Below, piece by piece: positions 63,150 to 64,000 of a stretch of 64,000 nucleotides of DNA. The notes beneath the pieces are model-generated. The model saw nothing but the letters and a program-made list of their open reading frames with translations, was not told the DNA's origin and made no database searches. Origin of the DNA: Streptomyces sp. NBC_00568. GTDB lineage: Bacteria > Actinomycetota > Actinomycetes > Streptomycetales > Streptomycetaceae. A program made the position numbers and the translations under genes. The DNA lies in contig NZ_JAPENW010000001.1 in the NCBI RefSeq assembly GCF_026341855.1, positions 2,294,001-2,358,000 on the forward strand, read 5' to 3'. Numbering within the stretch: position 1 is the stretch's first letter; every line of letters starts with the position of its first letter.

Positions 63150-63542
63150 CTAGCGCGTCGCGAACGGCTGGTCCGTGGGCACGACTTCGCGTCCCAGCGG
63201 GAACAGCGAGATCGGGATGAGCTTGAAGTTGGCGATGCCGAACGGGATGCCGATGATCGTGATGCACATCGCGATGCCCGTGACGACGTGGGCCAGGGCG
63301 AGCCACCAGCCCGCCAGCACCAGCCACAGGACGTTGCCGACGCAGGACGGCGCGCCCGCGTCGTGGCGCTCCACCGTCGTATAGCCGAAGGGCCACAGGG
63401 CGTAGAGCCCGATACGGAAGGCGGCGATGCCGAACGGGATGCCGATGATGGTGATGCACAGGATGATGCCTGCGAGCAGGTACCCGAGGAACAGCCAGAA
63501 GCCGCTCAGGATGAGCCAAATGACGTTCAGAATTGTCTTCAC
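63150..63542 (-). CDS. YccF-domain inner-membrane protein
   Basis: 130 aa, GTG 63542 overlapping the htpX stop by 4 bp. Two copies of the YccF domain in tandem: [20 protein letters not shown] and [20 protein letters not shown], each preceded by a hydrophobic helix pair. Function of YccF is unknown. Cotranscription with an HtpX-like protease hints at membrane quality control. Confidence 0.93.
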   Translation of the reverse strand: MKTILNVIWLILSGFWLFLGYLLAGIILCITIIGIPFGIAAFRIGLYALWPFGYTTVERHDAGAPSCVGNVLWLVLAGWWLALAHVVTGIAMCITIIGIPFGIANFKLIPISLFPLGREVVPTDQPFATR

Positions 63543-64000
63543 TGGTGACGACCTGCCATCTGCTCGAGCCGGGCGATACGCTCCGCCATCGGCGGATGCG
63601 TGGAGAACATCTTCGACATTCCCTGTCCCGGGCGGAATGGGTTCGCGATCATCATGTGGCTCGCGGTCTCGATGCGCGGCTCGGGAGGCAGCGGCAGCTG
63701 CTTGGTGCCGGCGTCGAGCTTGCGCAGCGCGCTCGCGAGGGCGAGGGGGTCGCCGGTGAGCTGGGCACCGGACGCGTCCGCCTCGTACTCCCTGGAGCGG
63801 CTGATCGCGAGCTGGATGAGGGAAGCGGCGAGCGGGCCCAGAATCATGACCAGGAGCATCCCGAGAATGCCGGGACCGTCGTCGTCATTGGAGCGGCCGA
63901 TCGGGATCAGCCAGGCGAAATTGACCAGGAACATGATCACCGAGGCGAGGGCGCCGGCCACGGACGAGATCAGGATGTCGCGGTTGTAGACGTGACTGAG
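63539..64000 (-). CDS. htpX: HtpX-like membrane M48 protease (N-terminal part outside window)
   Basis: Only the C-terminal part is visible; the HExxH motif must lie beyond the right edge. Seen here: [40 protein letters not shown] (the third zinc-ligand glutamate in the ExxxD pattern), then [20 protein letters not shown], the classic HtpX STHP ending. HtpX degrades damaged membrane proteins. The symbol is given by family resemblance only. Confidence 0.93.
   Translation of the reverse strand, partial: LSHVYNRDILISSVAGALASVIMFLVNFAWLIPIGRSNDDDGPGILGMLLVMILGPLAASLIQLAISRSREYEADASGAQLTGDPLALASALRKLDAGTKQLPLPPEPRIETASHMMIANPFRPGQGMSKMFSTHPPMAERIARLEQMAGRHQ

Noticed and set aside
62914..63519. A 201-codon minus-strand frame across the YccF gene
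   Set aside because: Overlaps YccF in another frame; only the last 20 residues look protein-like, so it was reported as a possible fragment, not a gene.
63539..64000. Possible CRISPR array in the right part of the window
   Set aside because: No repeat-spacer pattern of 25-40 bp was found anywhere in the window; the only periodic sequences are the hexanucleotide tracts and protein repeats.

Overview
The window is chromosomal DNA of a Streptomyces or close relative. Evidence: very high G+C, frequent GTG/TTG starts, and the gene order rpmG - two MaoC-fold genes - murB - adenosine deaminase - aspartate aminotransferase - tRNA-Trp - secE - nusG - rplK-rplA - rplJ-rplL - rpoB-rpoC, then rpsL-rpsG-fusA-tuf, gdhA and the S10 operon. 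This is the order I remember from S. coelicolor, read here from right to left. Most housekeeping genes are on the minus strand. Both ends are cut inside genes (rpsC at the left, an HtpX-like protease at the right).

Layout. 1-4298: S10 ribosomal operon (rpsJ, rplC, rplD, rplW, rplB, rpsS, rplV, rpsC) behind a leader of about 380 nt. 4804-12980: a polymorphic-toxin island. A 1560-residue RHS/YD-repeat protein with a C-terminal non-specific nuclease-like domain is flanked on both sides by related pairs of small genes, one pair containing a SUKH-3 immunity gene broken by a frameshift, plus a DUF1963-type gene. 13461-15219: an HTH protein and a Uma2-type nuclease fold. 15465-21521: gdhA, tuf, fusA, rpsG, rpsL. 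21943-29827: a Crp-like regulator followed by a tightly packed five-gene operon. 29951-39110: rpoC, rpoB, rplL, rplJ with an L10 leader and attenuator. 39435-44439: two lipoproteins, rplA, rplK, nusG, secE, tRNA-Trp. 44687-53785: aspartate aminotransferase, adenosine deaminase, two TetR-controlled units, murB, MaoC pair, rpmG, tRNA-Thr and tRNA-Met. 54233-64000: an amidohydrolase, a 258-bp perfect hexanucleotide repeat, lipoprotein and secreted proteins, NAD(P)-binding protein, tRNA-Tyr, YajQ, amino-acid permease, SUKH-1, YccF and HtpX.

The most interesting unit is 21943-29827. It encodes a class III nucleotide-cyclase-like protein that keeps both metal Asp and the catalytic Asn/Arg, an ATPase-like protein with a degenerate P-loop and helical repeats, an SPFH/band-7-like protein, a three-helix membrane protein resembling the Pycsar effector domain (PycTM/DUF5706), and a membrane M48 metalloprotease. 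The first two proteins share a Gly-rich segment of about 35 residues, reminiscent of homotypic signalling motifs. The Crp-like regulator next door keeps a textbook cyclic-nucleotide phosphate-binding cassette, and similar inverted sites lie before it and before the operon. I infer a cyclic-nucleotide-triggered, membrane-targeting conflict (probably anti-phage) system.

Other notable signals: an identical 25-nt hairpin sequence in the rpsJ and rpsL leaders, a perfect (CTGGCT)43 repeat, a perfect 20-bp inverted repeat in a divergent intergenic region, and clear operator pairs for both TetR regulators. Domain calls are by eye; no database search was run.
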